64,000 bases of DNA from Astragalus membranaceus (taxonomy: Eukaryota > Streptophyta > Magnoliopsida > Fabales > Fabaceae): NCBI GenBank assembly GCA_039519185.1, contig CM076849.1:114891806-114955805 (forward strand), in the 5' to 3' direction. The notes below the pieces were generated by a model. That model did no database searches. It was not told where the DNA came from and saw only the letters and a program-made list of their open reading frames with translations. The position numbers and the translations under genes are program-made. Positions 22,094 through 32,798 of this stretch are shown here, in pieces; position 1 is the stretch's first letter; every line of letters starts with the position of its first letter.

Positions 22094-22105
22094 GTGGGGG
22101 AGAGT
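22092..22105 (+). other. A polypurine tract
   Basis: AAGTGGGGGAGAGT directly precedes the 3' LTR. It is the RNase H-resistant primer for plus-strand DNA synthesis. Its first two bases overlap the gag-pol stop codon. Confidence 0.9.
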
Positions 22106-24733
22106 TGTAACACCCTAAAATTATTTAATTAAATTATTTAATTAAGTAATTGGGGGATTTAAATTAAATTATTTGATGTATTTTAATTAATTAGAAATTA
22201 TACTAATACGTGTAGGAAGTATTAGAAAGTGGAGGTGCCAAACCAAATGGACTTGGGCCTAAGTGAGAAGCCCAAGCCCATTATTCTTGTCATATGCGAA
22301 GTGGTTAGGTGTTGGGGGCTAGGGTTTTGGTGGAGGAATTGCGAAGTTGAAAGAGAGAACAAGGGAGAGAAAGAAATAGCGTGAGAAAGAGAGAGAGAGC
22401 AAGGGGCGCCGTAAGGAGAAGAGAAGAAGAGGAGAGAAGTCGCACCCAAGGAAGAGCAAGGAAACGTGATTTTGTTGCTGTGGTCCTGTACGTGACTATC
22501 TCCGGAGCCTCCGTTCTTCAATTTCGAGGTTAGGGGAGCTCTATCATTCTATCTAATAATTCATATGATGGGTTCTAGATCTAGGGTTTGTATTAGAACC
22601 GTATGTTTCTTGATGTTCTTTGCGTTTTTGATGTTCTTCGCGTTCTTGATGTTCTTGATGCAAATTTTCGTACATATATATATATATATATCAATCATGA
22701 GTTCATGCGAATTGATTTATTGCTTGGTTCTTGATCTACGAATTTGCGTTGTTGATGATGCTATGCGTATGTAATGAGAAATATGGTGTTGATCTATGCG
22801 TTGATTTGTTGGAAGTGAAGTCGCATGAGGGGGTTAGTGATGTTGTTTGTTTTAATTGAATTTTGATAAATTGAGTTTTGGTAATTGGGAATGAGATAAA
22901 TGCGTTTTTAGTTGCTGGAAAAATTTGAGTTTTTACACTTTAAATTTGTTAGAAAAACCAATTTTTAGTGTTAAAAAGTGTTGGACAAATTCTGGGTTGG
23001 TTGCTGGTTTCTGGGCGCTAAGCGCCTGTGCTGGGCGATGGGCGCCTGTGCTGTGTGTTGTTGCGCGTGGGGGCGCGCCTGGGCGCTAGGCGCCCGTGTC
23101 GTGTGCGTGCTGCGTTGTGCGCGCCTGGGCGCTGGGCGCCTGTGGCGCTGTGTTGCGTGTTGCGTTGTTGCGCCTGGGCGCTAGGCGCCCGTGTCCGTGT
23201 TGTGTTGCGCCGTGTGGCGCGCTGTTGCTCCTGGGCGCATGGCGCCCGTGTTGTGTTGCGTTGTTGTTGCCTGGGCGCTGGGCGCCTGTGCACTTGTTGC
23301 CTGGTTGCCTGGGCGCCTAAGGCGCCTGTTCCCAGGATGTTGCCTAATTTTTCCCAAAATTGTTTTTATCATATCTTTTGACTCAGACGTCCGTTTTGAA
23401 CGATTCGAAAAGTGTCGTGAAGCTTTTTACGTTGTCCATCTATGGGTCCAATTTTTAAAATGAAAAATTGTTATTTTCTGGCTGTTTGTGGACGCCCAAG
23501 TGGCTGTCCCCGGTGATCGTCCCAGTGACATTGAAAAATGATATGAAGCTCTTTAAAAATCCTTTTTGGTGTATAAACGACAGTTTTAGCAAAATAATGT
23601 CAAAAATGATGATTTTGACGATGATGCCTTCGGGGCTATTTAAATGACTGTTTCGCCCTTAGTGGCTATTACTACTATTATTTATGAAGTGTAAAAGACT
23701 GTTTTGCCCCTAGTGGCCAAAATTGTAGATAATGATGTGTAAATGACGAGGATGCCCTTAGTGGTTAGTCAAATGACGTTTTTGCCCTCAGTGGTTATAG
23801 TTTGAGTTGATTGATGTTTATCTGTGAGTGTCGATGAAAAACCAGTGGCGTTTGGGGCCCGAAGGGCTAAGTGATGTTAAGGTCTAAATGGCCTAGTGAC
23901 GTTGTGTGATGATTATGAATCTGGCAGGTGCTGTGCTCCGTGCGAGCAAACCGGTAAGTGACGGGTCACATTGTTGACTATGATCTGAGTAATTGTGTGG
24001 TTGTGTGTTGTGAATGGTGCATGTCATAGTGTCTCATGCCCATATGCATAAAATCAGTGACGTTTTGAGGCCTGAGTGGCTAAGTGACGATGAGGCCTGA
24101 GTGGCTAAGCGACGTTTTGTGAAAAGGTACCTCATGCATATACCCGCGAGTGGGTTGCATTTTCATAAGATTACACGACATGAGTTGAGTATTGTAAATG
24201 ATGTGAATGGTGACTGTGATGTGGATGTTTAGTGTTTTGGATGATCGTTCTAGTGCGTAGCCTATGATTAGTCCTTATCATATTTTCTATTATATAGACT
24301 GAAATGATGCTCACCCTTTCCTGTTTGAATGTTGCCCCCGTGTTGGTAACGTGCAGGTGATTCCCAGTGAAGGTCTTAGCTTCACTTTTCTTTCGAGTCG
24401 AGTCGTCATGCTCTGATACGTAGCACTCAGGGGGGAAACGAACTCGGCATTTATTAATGATTTTTGGTTGTTGGGTCCATGTGGACTATTTGGTTATGTT
24501 TTACTATTTTCCGCTGCGTAGATGGTTGTGTTATGTTGAGTTTTATAAGCGACGTTAAATGAGGCTTGAGATTTTTATGTTGAAGTGCTACGTGGATGAA
24601 TGATCATTGAGTTAAACTGTTTTTGAAATTGATAAACGACGTTTTGTTTGAAGTATGTGTAACATTCCTTATGAACGAAATTTTCAAACTCTGATTTTTA
24701 TAAACAAAGTGACGGGTAGAAAGGGGTGTTACA
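22106..24733 (+). repeat. A 3' LTR
   Basis: Length 2628 bp, nearly identical to the 5' LTR. Visible differences include a shorter GA run, a longer TA run near 22675-22690, one base in a GGGCGC motif and scattered single substitutions. It is followed by the TATGA duplication and then the second segment of the C LTR. Confidence 0.95.
23013..23328 (+). repeat. GGCGCC palindrome array in A 3' LTR
   Basis: Same array as 15891-16206, with one substitution seen in the second motif (GGGCGATGGGCGCC). Confidence 0.85.
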
Positions 24734-24859
24734 TATGATGCCATGATCATGTTGTTTGATAATTGTTGTTTGTGTTTGATCATATTTCATTTTATGTTCA
24801 TGATGATTATGTTTGGGGTTTGTAATTGAAATTGGTGAAAATCTGAAAATTCTGGTCAT

Positions 24860-25263
24860 GGGCGCCTTGGGCGCCATGTTTGGTGTTGTTGTTGCGCTGT
24901 GTTGCGCGCCCTGGTGCTGGGCTCCATGGGCGCCTTGTTCCTGTTGCCTGTGTTGCGTTTCTCTTCCTCCTGGGCGCCTTGGGCGCCATGTCTGATGATC
25001 CTGTCTTGGCGCAGGGGCGCCATGGGCGCTGTGTTGCACTCTGTGTTGCCCCTGGGCGCCCTCCTGGGCGCCAAATCCTGTGTTGTTGCGCTTGTGCCAC
25101 TGTGTTGCCTCCTGGGCGCCCTGGTGCTGGGCGCCAGTTTCTGTTTTGGCTTGTGTTGTCTCTTGATGTTGCCTCCTAGGCACCCTGGTGCTGGGCGCCA
25201 GTTTCTGTTATGTACCATGATGTTGCGTTGGTGTTGCTGTTAGGCACCCTGGTGCTGGGCGCC
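24860..25263 (+). repeat. GGCGCC array in C 5' LTR
   Basis: Repeated GGGCGCC motifs, often as pairs such as GGGCGCCTTGGGCGCC or CCTGGTGCTGGGCGCCAG, are spaced by TTGC-rich sequence. It is of the same type as the arrays in A and B but with different spacers. The ORFs across it on both strands are artefacts of repeat composition. Confidence 0.8.
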
Positions 25264-25284
25264 AGTTCCTGAGTTGTTGGCTGT

Positions 25285-25560
25285 TGCGAAAACTGTTTCC
25301 TAAAATCTTGCTGTGTTGCTGTTATTTTTAACAAACTGTTTTTCTGGAAATGTGCTGTTGCTGTTTTGGCGAAACTGTTTCCTAAAATCTTGATGTGTTG
25401 CTGTTATTTTTAACAAACTGTTTTCTGAAAATGTGTTGTTGCTGTTTTGCAAAACTGTTTACTAAAATCATACTGTTGCTGTTATTCTTAACAAACTGTT
25501 TCCTAAAAGTGTGCTGTTACTGTTTTTGCGAAACTGTCTCCTAAAATTGTGTTGTTTTTG
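25285..25560 (+). repeat. Tandem repeat (~80-bp unit) in C 5' LTR
   Basis: Four diverged units start near 25285, 25369, 25449 and 25528. Each opens with a variant of GCGAAACTGTTTCCTAAAAT; the first three continue with TGCTGTTATT and AACAAACTGTTT. Confidence 0.75.
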
Positions 25561-25789
25561 TAAACTGTTGCCGTAAACTGTTTCTAAAAATTATTTACTA
25601 TTCTGAAAAGTGTTCCCGAAGGTTGCTGTTGCCATTTTTTCAAAAATTACCATACCATTCCTATATTTGGGTATTCTTCCTATTTTTGTTGGCCGTTCCG
25701 GGTGTCGTAAATCGTGTTGTCTTTAGCGTTAAAAATTGGTGTCTTTCGGTGTCGGTGAGTAATTGGTTAAAAAAAATGGGTGTTTTTGG

Positions 25790-26152
25790 TAGGGGTGTCA
25801 AAACGGGCGGCCCGACCCGGCCCGGCCCGTTAAGCGACATGCCCGCGAAAAAACAGGCGGCCCGGCCCGGCCTGTTAATCGAACGCGGGCCGAAAATTCA
25901 TGCCCTTCCCGCGAAGTGGCGGGCTGGCGGGCTGGCGGGCTAGCGGGCTGGCCCGTCAATTTACACTGAATTTTAAAAAAAAAAAAAAACTAAACGGGCG
26001 GTTTGGCCCGCCACAGTATTTAGCCCGCGGGCTAGCGGGCGAAGCGGACCGGGCAACGCGGGCCGGCGGGCTTCAATACCTTAGCCCTGCCCGCCTTATT
26101 TTGGTGGGCCAACGGGCCGGCCCGGCAGGCCAAGCCCGTTTTGACATCCCTA
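25790..26152 (+). mobile_element. hAT-type MITE, 363 bp, GC-rich
   Basis: Terminal inverted repeats are TAGGGGTGTCAAAACGGGC (25790-25808) and its near-exact reverse complement at 26134-26152 (one mismatch). It is flanked by a perfect 8-bp duplication GTTTTTGG (25782-25789 and 26153-26160). An 8-bp duplication and this terminal sequence fit the hAT superfamily. The interior is dominated by GGCCCG, GGCGGGCT and GCCCGC runs with a 13-base A tract and carries no transposase, so it is a non-autonomous deletion derivative. ORFs across it are not credible genes. Confidence 0.93.
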
Positions 26153-27031
26153 GTTTTTGGTGTCGGGGTTGTTTGGTGTTTAGGTCAAGTTGTTAGGTCG
26201 TCGTATAGGTGTTGGCGTCATTGGTGATGGTGATATTTTGGTGAGAATAACATTTTGGTGATAATGTTATTTCGGTGATAATATAAGGTGATAGGTGATG
26301 GGTCTATGACCACTTGGTGTTTTTGGTGTTGTTGTGTCATTTAGGTGACTGGTATTATTGTTTGTCTTTGGTACATTGTCATGGTGTCGCATACATATCG
26401 TATGCATTATTTTGGTGAAGGTTGCGGTCTTGGGAGCTATTAGTGAAGCTCAAATTTGGTGGAGCCACAAAGGTTATATTTTTGGTGATTGGTACCACAT
26501 GCATATGTCCGTTGGTGTGGGTTGCATTCATTCATTTACGCATAATTTAGGCGTTGACTATTGGTGGTGTTTTTTTTTGGTGATTGTGATTTGAATTGTT
26601 GTTGTGAAGTGGTAGATATAGTTGTCGTAATTCTAGCATATTGCCTATCATATGTGCTATTATATTATTAGATATCTCACCCCTTCTGTTTGAATGTTAC
26701 CCCTATGTTGGTAACGTGCAGGTGATCCCGAATGAAGACTATAACTCTTCATTAGTCTGGTGTCGTCACTCTGATACGTAGCACTCGGGGGGATGAACGC
26801 TAGTTTTTATTTATTGATTCCTTACTTAGTTATTGATTTCTGAAGTTATGGTGATGTGTTGATGCCATTGAGCTTTTATTTTATTCCGCTGTGTGTGTGT
26901 GTTGAGATTACTATTATATGGACCGAACAGGTGTTTTGAGGGTTCGCCCCATTTATGACGTGCTAAGTATAGTACTATTTCCACGGTGAAAATTTATATT
27001 GATGTGTGATGGTTTATTTGTGTATGTGTAA

Positions 27032-29603
27032 TGTAACGCCCCAAAATAATTTAATTATTTATTTAATTAAATTATTTAAGGCTTACAATATTTATTTAAT
27101 TTAATTAAATAATTCGAGTTTAAGTATTTTATTTTATTTTATTTTATTAGGAGATGGTGTCACTATTTAGGTGGTGCGAGCAAGGGCCCGTGATCCACAA
27201 TTAGGCCCGTGGCCCATTGCTTAGTCAAGTAATTCGACTCTCAAGGGGTCCTTGAGGCTAGTTTTCATTTTGACTCAAGTGGAAAAAGAAAAAGAAAAGA
27301 AAGTAACGTAGAGAGAGTGAGAAGAGAAAGTTGCGAAGAGAAGGAGAGAAGAAGAGGAGAAGGGGCGAAGCTCAAAGAGAAGAGGAGGAGGCTCAATTGT
27401 GATTCGCATTTTTCCCTTGGAGCTTGGCTATCAAATTCGAATTTCACAAGGTTAGGGGGTCCTCTTTTTATCTTTAATGGCTTATGCGAATTGTAGTGCC
27501 TAGGGTTAGGTTCTAGGATAAATCATATGAATGAATTGTGTGTTGATTGAATTAATCGTAGTGTTGTAATATATGATCATGGATTGCCTATGTTGAAAAT
27601 CGCATGAATTGATGTTTGATTATTGCAAAATGTGAATTGTATGTCACATGTTTGAATATATGACTTGTTGACACTTGTGGTTGAAAATTGAGAATCATGG
27701 TGACCCTTAGTATCATATATGTAATTGGGTGTTTTGGTGAATTTTAATTGGTAATTTAAAGTGAGAAAATTTCTGTTTGGATGCCCTATGCGCCTTAGGC
27801 GCCATATGGATTGTTGCTGAAAATTCTGTTTTGCGCCATGGTCATGGGCGCCAAGTGCCCAGCAGTGTGCTGCGCCAGTTTTCCAAAATTCTGTGTCACT
27901 GTGTTGCCTGTGTTGCTGTCCCTGTTGCCTGTGTTGCCTACTGTGTTCCCTGTGCTGCCAGTTTTGGCACTTGTTGCTTGTGTCATGGGCGCCAAGGGCC
28001 CCAAAGTTCTGGTGATAGTTTTGTGAAAATTGTTTTCAGGTTTTTATACTTGGGTAAAATGGCTCATGAAAACTGATTTTGGTCAAGAAAGGAGTTGAGT
28101 TGCGAAATTTCAATAGGTGCCTAGTGCATGGGCGCCAAAATTAAAGTTCAGTTTTTGAGAAAATTTTTATTGATTTATCATGTCCTGAGCATTTGGCTCG
28201 TGTAAAATGAATTTCGAAGCAAAATGAGTTGTGTAGCATGTTGGCCTTAGGCGCCTAGTGCTTGGGCGCCATGTTGCTGCTGTTCCCTGAATGTTGCTTC
28301 TGGGCGCCAGCGCCTATGTGCGCGTGTTGCCTCTTGGGCGCCTAGCGCCTGTGCGCTGTTGCGCGCTTGTTCCCCTGGGCGCCTAGCGCCTGTGCGCTGT
28401 TGCGCGTGTTGCTCCTGGGCGCCAAGCGCCTATGCGCCTGTGCGCTGTTGCGTGTTGCTTCTCCTGGGCGCCAAGCGCCCATGCGCCAAGCGCTGTGTTG
28501 CCCCTGGGCGCCCAGCGCCCATGCGCCTGTTTCCAGAATGTCTAACATTTTTCCTAAACTGTTTTTAACATAACTTTTGACTCGGTTATCCAAATCCAAC
28601 GGTTCAAAATGCGTTTTGAAGCTAATTTCAGTGCCTATCCAATAGTCTCAATTTTATGCAAAAATAATTTATTTTCACTGGTGTTTCTGGCTGATGGTGT
28701 TCAAGTGTCCAAATGGCTATTTTTACCCACTTTCTCTATGTTGTGTCAATGTCCTAAGCTGGTCTATTTGAATTGGTGTTGGTGTGAGTGGTGAAATGAA
28801 TTGGTGAGTGTGATAGGGTGAGATTGGTGAGCAGAGGCTACGGCCTAATTTTAATGTGGTGAGCTGATTTATATACAATGGTGAGATCATGAATTTTAAA
28901 TGATGAATTGCTTGGACTTGGTGTGTTGTAATGCATTTCCCATAGCATCTCATGGACATATGCATTATTGGTGAGCAGAGGCTACGGCCTAATTTTGATT
29001 TGGTGAGCAGAGGCTACGGCCTATTTGTATTGGTGACGGATCCGACATGCATGTACCCGTGGAGTTTGGGTTGCATTACATGCATAAATCATATATTGTG
29101 TGGTGCTGTTTGGAAATAAAATATTGATGCGACTGTTCCATTATTGTGAATTGGTGTGCCTGACTTCCTTTTTCCTATGCATTGCTTAATTTTCATATGT
29201 TATTAATTATGAAAAGAGACTCACCCTACTGCCTTTATGTTGCTTCTTATGTCGGCAACGTGCAGGTAATGATGAGTGAAGGTTTCCTGTATGCCTTCGT
29301 CTGGTAGGAAGTGTCACGCTCTGATACGTAGCACCAGGGGGGGTGTCTTAGGTTTATGCTTTATTTTCTTAAAACTGCTAGACTTTGTTGGTGATGTATT
29401 GGTTTTAATTTTGAATTGATTATTATTCCGCTGCTGATGGTGATTGGATTTAGTTGATGCGAGCTAAGCCTTTTTCTTATGGTGTTATGTATCGTGATTT
29501 TTATGAAGTAAATGTAGCACTCGCTTGAATTGTTTTCAAAAAAAAAAAAAAAAAAAGACTCTGATTTTATTAAAAGTAAAGTTATTAGAAAGGGGGTGTT
29601 ACA
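27032..29603 (+). repeat. B 5' LTR
   Basis: Length 2572 bp, TGTAACGCCCC to GTGTTACA. Features include a donor-like TTCACAAG|GTTAGGG at 27450/27451 after a GA-rich leader, a GGCGCC array at 28250-28529, three copies of GGTGAGCAGAGGCTACGGCC between 28827 and 29022, and an 18-base A tract near 29539. Confidence 0.95.
28250..28529 (+). repeat. GGCGCC palindrome array in B 5' LTR
   Basis: Motifs such as GGGCGCCTAGCGCC and GGGCGCCCAGCGCCC are repeated with TGTGCGCTGTTGC spacers. The 3' LTR copy (34012-34275) is about 15 bases shorter. Confidence 0.85.
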
Positions 29604-29607
29604 TTAG

Positions 29608-29619
29608 TGGTATCAGAGC
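29608..29619 (+). other. B primer binding site (Met-tRNA)
   Basis: TGGTATCAGAGC lies 4 bases after the LTR end. Confidence 0.93.
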
Positions 29620-29722
29620 AGTTCGGTCTGTCCGGCCAAGTCGTCTTGTCATAGTGTCTTATGACAAATAGAATTGTTAGATTAGTTCTAAATTTCTGTT
29701 TGTGCTGCAGTGATAGTTTGAA

Positions 29723-32700
29723 ATGGCCAGACGGGACGATGCTGCACTTGCTGCTGCCTTGCAGGCTATAGCCGGGGCGATGGGTAATATACCCGGTGCT
29801 GTTAATGATGGGACGCGCAATTTGGCTACGTTCCAGAGAGAGAATCCACCTGTCTTTAAGGGCAAGTATAATCCAGATGGTGCTTTGGCATGGCTGAAAG
29901 AGATTGAAAGAATATTCCGGGTCATGGATTGTGATGATGCGCAGAAGGTCAGGTATGGTACCCATACGCTGGCAGAGGAAGCTGATGATTGGTGGATGGA
30001 GGTGAGGCAGAGATTAGAAATTGCCAATGAAGAGATAACTTGGGCTGTTTTCCGTAGAGAGTTCTTGCGGAAGTATTTTCCTGAAGATGTGAGAGGTAAG
30101 AAAGAAATAGAATTCCTTGAGCTGAAGCAAGGAAGCATGTCAGTGACAGAGTATGCTGCCAAGTTCACTGAATTGGCTAAGTTTTATCCCCATTATACCG
30201 ATGCTGATTCTGAGTTCTCAAAGTGTATTAAGTTTGAGAATGGGCTGAGGGCTGATATTAAGAAGGCTGTAGGGTACCAGAAGATTCGGGTATTCGCTGA
30301 TTTGATCGACAGTTGCAGGATATATGAGGATGATAGTAATGCTCACTCCAGGGTCATGAGGGATCTGAGGGGTAAGTTTCAGAACCGGGGAAAACCGTAT
30401 GAGGCTCCAGCTGATAAGGGTAAGCAGAGGTATGCTGACAATAAGAAAGCAAGTGGGGGAGATGCCCCTGCGAAGGTTGTGTGCTACAGGTGTGGCAAAC
30501 CGGGTCACAAGAGTTTTGACTGCTCAGATAATAAATGTTTCAAATGCGGTAAAGAGGGTCATGTGGCTGCGAAATGTGAGAAAAGGGATGTGGTGTGTTA
30601 CAATTGCGGGGAATCAGGTCATATTAGTACTAAGTGTACTAAGCCGAAGAAAGAGAAGTCCCATGGAAAGGTGTTTGCTCTCGCAGGATCAGAGGACACT
30701 AATGAGATTCGAGGTACATGTTTTATTAATGGTATTCCTTTGATTGCTATTATTGATACTGGTGCTACGCATTCGTTTATTGCTGCTTTGTGTGCTGAGA
30801 AATTGGACCTTGTTTTATCTTCTATGATGAGGGAGATGGTTATTGACACTCCAGCTAAGGGTTCAGTAACTACCTCTCTTGTGTGTGCTAAGTGCCCTCT
30901 GTCAATCTTCGGCAGAAATTTTCTAGTTGATCTTATTTGTTTGCCGTTGGGAGGGTTGGATGTCATTCTTGGTATGGACTGGTTAGTATTTAACCATGTG
31001 CATATTAATTGTTTCCGGAGATCTGTGAGTTTCCTTCCTCCCGAAGAGGAAGAATCGGTGTTGTTGCCTGCTGGTCATTTGCATAAGGTAATGAAGGAGG
31101 GAGTTCATCTGTTTGCTTTGATGGCGTCATTGTCTGCTGAGAATCAGGCAATCATTGAAAGGGTTCAAGTAGTGTGTGAGTTCCCTGAAGTGTTCCCAGA
31201 TGAGATTCCAAGTGTTCCGCCAGAGAGGGAGGTTGAGTTTGCCATTGATCTTATACCTGGTACTAGGCCTGTGTCTATGGCACCGTACCGAATGTCAGCC
31301 TCAGAATTGTCTGAATTGAAAAAGCAATTAGAAGATCTGCTTGAGAAGAAATTTGTAAGACCAAGTGTGTCACCGTGGGGTGCTCCGGTATTGTTAGTGA
31401 AAAAGAAGGACGGGAGTATGAGACTTTGTGTCGATTATAGGCAATTGAACAAAGTGACAATAAAGAACCGGTATCCGCTTCCCAGAATTGATGATCTTAT
31501 GGACCAGTTGGTAGGTGCTAAGGTGTTTAGTAAAATCGATTTGAGGTCAGGTTATCACCAGATCAAGGTAAAGGATGAAGACATTCAGAAAACCGCTTTC
31601 AGAACGAGATATGGGCACTATTTGTCTGACTTGTCAGAAGTCTAAGGTTGAGCATCAGAAGCCTGCGGGGTTGATGCAACCATTGGAGATTCCGGAATGG
31701 AAATGGGATAGCATTTCCATGGATTTTGTAACTGGGTTGCCAAATACAGTGAGAGGGTTTGATGCTATATGGGTGATTGTAGACAGGTTGTCTAAGTCTG
31801 CTCATTTCTTACCAATTAATATGACTTATTCAGTTCCAAAGTTGGCAGAAATCTACATCAAGACTATTGTGAAGTTGCATGGCGTTCCGCTTAGTATTGT
31901 GTCTGATAGAGATCCAAGATTCACCTCTGAATTTTGGAAGAGTTTGCAGGAAGCTTTGGGTTCTAAGTTGAGGTTGAGCTCCGCTTACCATCCGCAGACA
32001 GATGGTCAGACGGAGAGGACTATTCAGTCGTTAGAGGACTTGTTGAGGGCATGTGTTCTTGAGCAGGGAGGTTCATGGGATTCTCATCTTTCGTTGATAG
32101 AATTCACCTATAACAACAGTTTTCACTCTAGTATTGGTATGGCACCGTTTGAGGCATTGTATGGTCGGAGATGTAGGACTCCGTTGTGTTGGTATGAATC
32201 TGGGGAGAGTGCAGTGTTGGGGCCTGAGATTGTGCGAGAAACAACTGAGAAGGTAAAATTAATCCGTGAGAAGATGAAAGCGTCGCAGAGTCGACAAAAG
32301 AGCTATCATGATAAGAGAAGGAAGGATTTAGAGTTTCAGGCCGGTGATCATGTGTTTCTGAGAGTCACTCCGGTGACTGGTGTTGGGCGTGCCTTGAAAT
32401 CTAAGAAGTTGACTCCCCGTTTCATTGGTCCGTATCAGATTACGGAGAGGGTGGGAAGTGTTGCCTATAGGGTGGCTTTGCCGCCTAATCTTTCGAACTT
32501 GCATGACGTGTTTCACGTGTCACAACTTCGAAAGTATGTTCCGGACCCGTCTCATGTAATTCAGATGGACGAAGTAGAGGTACGGGATAATCTCACGGTT
32601 GAGACTATGCCTGTGCGGATTGAAGATAGAGAAGTAAAGATTCTGAGAGGGAAGGAGATTCCGTTGGTGAAGGTGGTGTGGTTGGGAGCTGCTGGTGAGA

Positions 32701-32786
32701 GTATGACTTGGGAGCTGGAGAGCAAGATGCGGGAAGCATATCCGGAGTTGTTTGATTCAGGTAATTTCGAGGACGAAATATTCTAA
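29723..32786 (+). pseudogene. gag-pol: B gag-pol with ~1.3-kb internal deletion and frameshift
   Basis: The first 640 codons (29723-31645) hold an intact capsid region, three CCHC knuckles, protease (DTGATHSF) and the N-terminal half of RT up to TRYGHY. At about 31620 the sequence jumps to the integrase segment C-L-T-C-Q-K-S-K-V-E-H. This removes the FIDD catalytic part of RT, all of RNase H and the HH half of the integrase zinc finger, relative to A 19631-20929. The downstream part (to 32786) is in another frame and keeps the integrase core (DFVTG, SDRDP, QTERT) and chromodomain. The 5' ORF could still make Gag and protease but no polymerase. Confidence 0.93.
32764..32779 (+). other. GAGGAC hairpin before polypurine tract, element B
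   Basis: ATTTC-GAGGAC-GAAAT lies 5 bases before the polypurine tract, as in A and C. Confidence 0.7.
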
Positions 32787-32798
32787 GTGGGGGAGAGT
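32785..32798 (+). other. B polypurine tract
   Basis: AAGTGGGGGAGAGT directly precedes the 3' LTR. Confidence 0.9.

Larger units (their letters stand above)
14988..24733 (+). mobile_element. Element A: complete, apparently intact Tekay-type Ty3/gypsy retrotransposon
   Basis: Length 9746 bp, flanked by a perfect TATGA duplication (14983-14987 and 24734-24738). The 5' LTR is 14988-17611, primer site 17616-17627, gag-pol 17723-22093, polypurine tract 22092-22105 and 3' LTR 22106-24733. By eye the two LTRs differ by about ten substitutions and a few short repeat-length changes over 2.6 kb, so insertion is recent. The gag-pol frame is open from end to end and all catalytic motifs are present. It sits in the 5' LTR of C. 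Confidence 0.95.
24739..27031 (+). repeat. C 5' LTR, segment 2
   Basis: This is the middle of the C LTR between the insertions of A and B. It holds a GGCGCC-rich array (24860-25263), a tandem repeat of ~80-bp units (25285-25560), a hAT MITE (25790-26152), and an AT-rich right part with repeated TTTTGGTGA phrases. No coding region is visible. It ends with TGTAA, the target site of B. Confidence 0.88.
27451..29710 (+). other. Predicted leader intron of element B
   Basis: The donor CACAAG|GTTAGGG lies in the LTR and the acceptor TTTGTGCTGCAG|TGA ends 12 bases before the gag ATG at 29723. It would span 2260 nt. Same layout as A. Confidence 0.4.

Noticed and set aside
24698..25243. Overlapping 97-161 codon ORFs on both strands at the A/C LTR junction
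   Set aside because: They cross an insertion junction and a GGCGCC array, so composition explains them.
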